A model generated the notes under the pieces. That model did not search any database and was not told where the DNA came from. It saw only the letters and a list, made by a program, of their open reading frames with translations. The position numbers and the translations under genes were made by a program. A DNA stretch of 7,085 nucleotides from Bacteroidales bacterium (lineage in GTDB: Bacteria; Bacteroidota; Bacteroidia; Bacteroidales; JAAUTT01): contig JANXXY010000169.1 in the NCBI GenBank assembly GCA_025350365.1, positions 1-7,085 of the forward strand, written 5' to 3'. Shown piece by piece: positions 5,903 through 7,085 of the stretch. The stretch's first letter is position 1; the number at the start of each line of letters is the position of its first letter.

Positions 5903-6268
5903 ATGAATTCAACACGTGAAATTGGCAAAAAGGCAGAAGATGCTGCTGTGGATTTTTTAACAAAAAATGGGTACGAAATACTCGAACGAAATTGGTTCTC
6001 ACAGCATCTAGAAATCGATGTGATTGCAAAAAAAAACAAGGTGGTTGTTTTTGTTGAGGTGAAAAGTCTTGCCTCCAATTATATTCAGGAGCCATTTATG
6101 GCTGTGAATCGGAATAAGCAACAGATGCTGATTTCGGCTGCGAATGCGTATATTCGCACCCGAAATATCGACGATGAAGTTCGCTTTGACGTCATTTCCA
6201 TTATTTTAGCAAAATCCGAAACGAAAATAGAGCACATCGAAAATGCTTTTTATCCACGAGTAAGATAA
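5903..6268 (+). CDS. yraN: YraN / UPF0102 family protein, restriction-endonuclease-like fold
   Basis: The 121-residue length is typical of this family. The N-terminus REIGKKAEDAAVDFL (5-19) matches the usual 'G...AE..A..yL' helix. LERNW (27-31) leads into EIDVIA (37-42), and FVEVKS (50-55) completes the Glu/Asp/ExK pattern of PD-(D/E)XK nucleases; likely metal-binding or catalytic residues are Glu37, Asp39, Glu52 and Lys54. The C-terminal helix region KQQMLISAANAYI and the strand VRFDVISI are also standard. The family is widespread and looks like a nuclease; its cellular role is not settled. The Arg common after the ExK motif (EVKTR) is Leu56 here. The ATG at 5903 is chosen over an in-frame TTG three bases earlier. 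It is first in an operon, 4 bases before the next gene. Confidence 0.92.
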   Translation: MNSTREIGKKAEDAAVDFLTKNGYEILERNWFSQHLEIDVIAKKNKVVVFVEVKSLASNYIQEPFMAVNRNKQQMLISAANAYIRTRNIDDEVRFDVISIILAKSETKIEHIENAFYPRVR

Positions 6269-6272
6269 AATC

Positions 6273-6626
6273 ATGAACATTGAAATATTCAGAGAATATT
6301 GTATTTCAAAAAAAGGGGTGACAGAGGAATTTCCATTTGGTGAAACAACGCTGGTATTTAAGGTGATGGGCAAAATGTTTGCCTTAACCAACCTGGATGG
6401 CAATTTTTCGATCAATCTCAAATGCAATCCCGATCATGCCTTGGAATTAAGAGAAAGATATTCAGCGGTTCAACCGGGTTATCACATGAATAAAATGCAC
6501 TGGAATACTATTCAAATTGATGGAACTATACCTGCCAAACTCGTTTTTGAATGGACTAACCATTCATACGATATTGTGGTTGATAAATTAACAAAAAAAC
6601 TTAAAGCCGAACTCGAACAATTATGA
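6273..6626 (+). CDS. MmcQ/YjbR family protein
   Basis: The 117-residue protein is a complete member of the MmcQ/YjbR family, small proteins whose fold resembles double-wing DNA-binding domains. Family marks are FPFGETTLVFKV (20-31), KMFAL (34-38), INLKC (47-51), PGYHMNKMHWNTI (68-80) and NHSYDIVVDKL (96-106). The HMNKMHWN stretch is the most conserved part of the family. DNA binding is suggested by fold only; no target or reaction is known. It starts 4 bases after the yraN stop and overlaps the DUF502 gene by 4 bases (ATGA), so all three are very probably translated from one message. Confidence 0.93.
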   Translation: MNIEIFREYCISKKGVTEEFPFGETTLVFKVMGKMFALTNLDGNFSINLKCNPDHALELRERYSAVQPGYHMNKMHWNTIQIDGTIPAKLVFEWTNHSYDIVVDKLTKKLKAELEQL

Positions 6627-7085
6627 AAAGATTAATAAATTATTTTCTACAGGGGCTCTTGTATTTAGCGCCATTAGGGATTACCATCTATATGATTTAT
6701 TTGGCCTTCATATTTGTTGATGGTGTGTTGGGGCCACTTATTGAGACAACATTGAAATTTTCTATCCCCGGTCTGGGACTTGCACTAATGCTCATTCTAA
6801 TCACACTTCTAGGGTTTATTGGTCAAACTGTTTTAGCTCAGCCGGTGAAACTTGTCATAGAACGAATTATTAAACGTGCTCCCATTTTAAACATGGTATA
6901 TACTTCTATACGCGATTTTATGGAAGCTTTTGTAGGAAAGGAAAAAAAGTTTAACCAACCTGTAAGGGTTATTATCAATTATCATCCAGAGGTTGAGCGC
7001 TTTGGATTTATTACTCAACACGATCTATCTGAACTGCATATAAAGGATAAGGTTGCAGTATATTTCCCTTATTCTTATGCATTTA
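6623..7085 (+). CDS. DUF502 family membrane protein (partial, runs off the right edge)
   Basis: The ATG at 6623 overlaps the TGA of the preceding gene. The frame stays open for 154 codons to the window end, so the C-terminus is missing. The protein begins MKRLINYFLQGLLYLAPLG. It has two membrane segments, about 10-32 and 52-72, joined by a short polar loop (LKFSIPGLG). After them come RAPILNMVYTSIRDF (85-99) and RVIINYHPEVERFGFIT (115-131). The IPG turn, the 'P....Y..i.d' stretch and the 'GFIT' strand are hallmarks of DUF502, an uncharacterised family of bacterial and plant membrane proteins. The soluble part after the second helix is usually about 100-130 residues; roughly 80 are present here. 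Role unknown; translational coupling to the MmcQ/YjbR gene suggests co-expression. Confidence 0.88.
   Translation, partial: MKRLINYFLQGLLYLAPLGITIYMIYLAFIFVDGVLGPLIETTLKFSIPGLGLALMLILITLLGFIGQTVLAQPVKLVIERIIKRAPILNMVYTSIRDFMEAFVGKEKKFNQPVRVIINYHPEVERFGFITQHDLSELHIKDKVAVYFPYSYAF

Overview
The window looks like a chromosomal segment of an AT-rich Bacteroidota bacterium, perhaps of the Bacteroidales/Marinilabiliales type (lineage is inferred). The reasons are: ATG starts with little or no Shine-Dalgarno sequence; several promoter elements of the Bacteroidota form TTTG / TAnnTTTG; a MetRS with the KISTSR loop and C-terminal tRNA-binding domain; a DUF4412-like secreted protein; a lipoprotein of the sugar isomerase/epimerase TIM-barrel fold; and CACGAAT-type intergenic repeats. 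Most of the content is ordinary housekeeping. I found no defence system, CRISPR array, transposase, tRNA or rRNA. The least explained parts are the first ~800 bases and the metG/epimerase spacer.

Layout. Bases 1-239 hold no gene, only a possible promoter and a hairpin. A 55-codon acidic ORF (240-407, +) faces a gene for a small two-helix membrane protein (425-769, -). A strong long-stem terminator (822-871) separates that gene from a lipoprotein TIM-barrel epimerase-like gene (925-1785, -). The 301-base spacer 1786-2086 carries a compact repeat bounded by 9-bp inverted ends, with a terminator-like hairpin inside it. metG (2087-4117, -) and an S66 LD-carboxypeptidase gene (4191-5114, +) diverge from a 73-bp spacer with opposed, nearly abutting -7 elements. 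A DUF4412-like secreted protein (5169-5822, -) converges on the carboxypeptidase gene. A near-consensus promoter (5833-5865) then drives a tight + strand operon: yraN (5903-6268), an MmcQ/YjbR-family gene (6273-6626) and a DUF502 membrane protein that runs off the right edge (6623-7085).

Function. MetG charges tRNA-Met. LdcA trims recycled cell-wall tetrapeptides in the cytoplasm. YraN is a nuclease-fold protein of unsettled role, MmcQ/YjbR is a small DNA-binding-like fold, and DUF502 is an uncharacterised membrane family. The epimerase-like lipoprotein and the DUF4412-like protein act outside the cytoplasm. These genes do not form an obvious single pathway. The clearest shared unit is the yraN-mmcQ-DUF502 operon, with 4-bp spacing followed by a 4-bp overlap.
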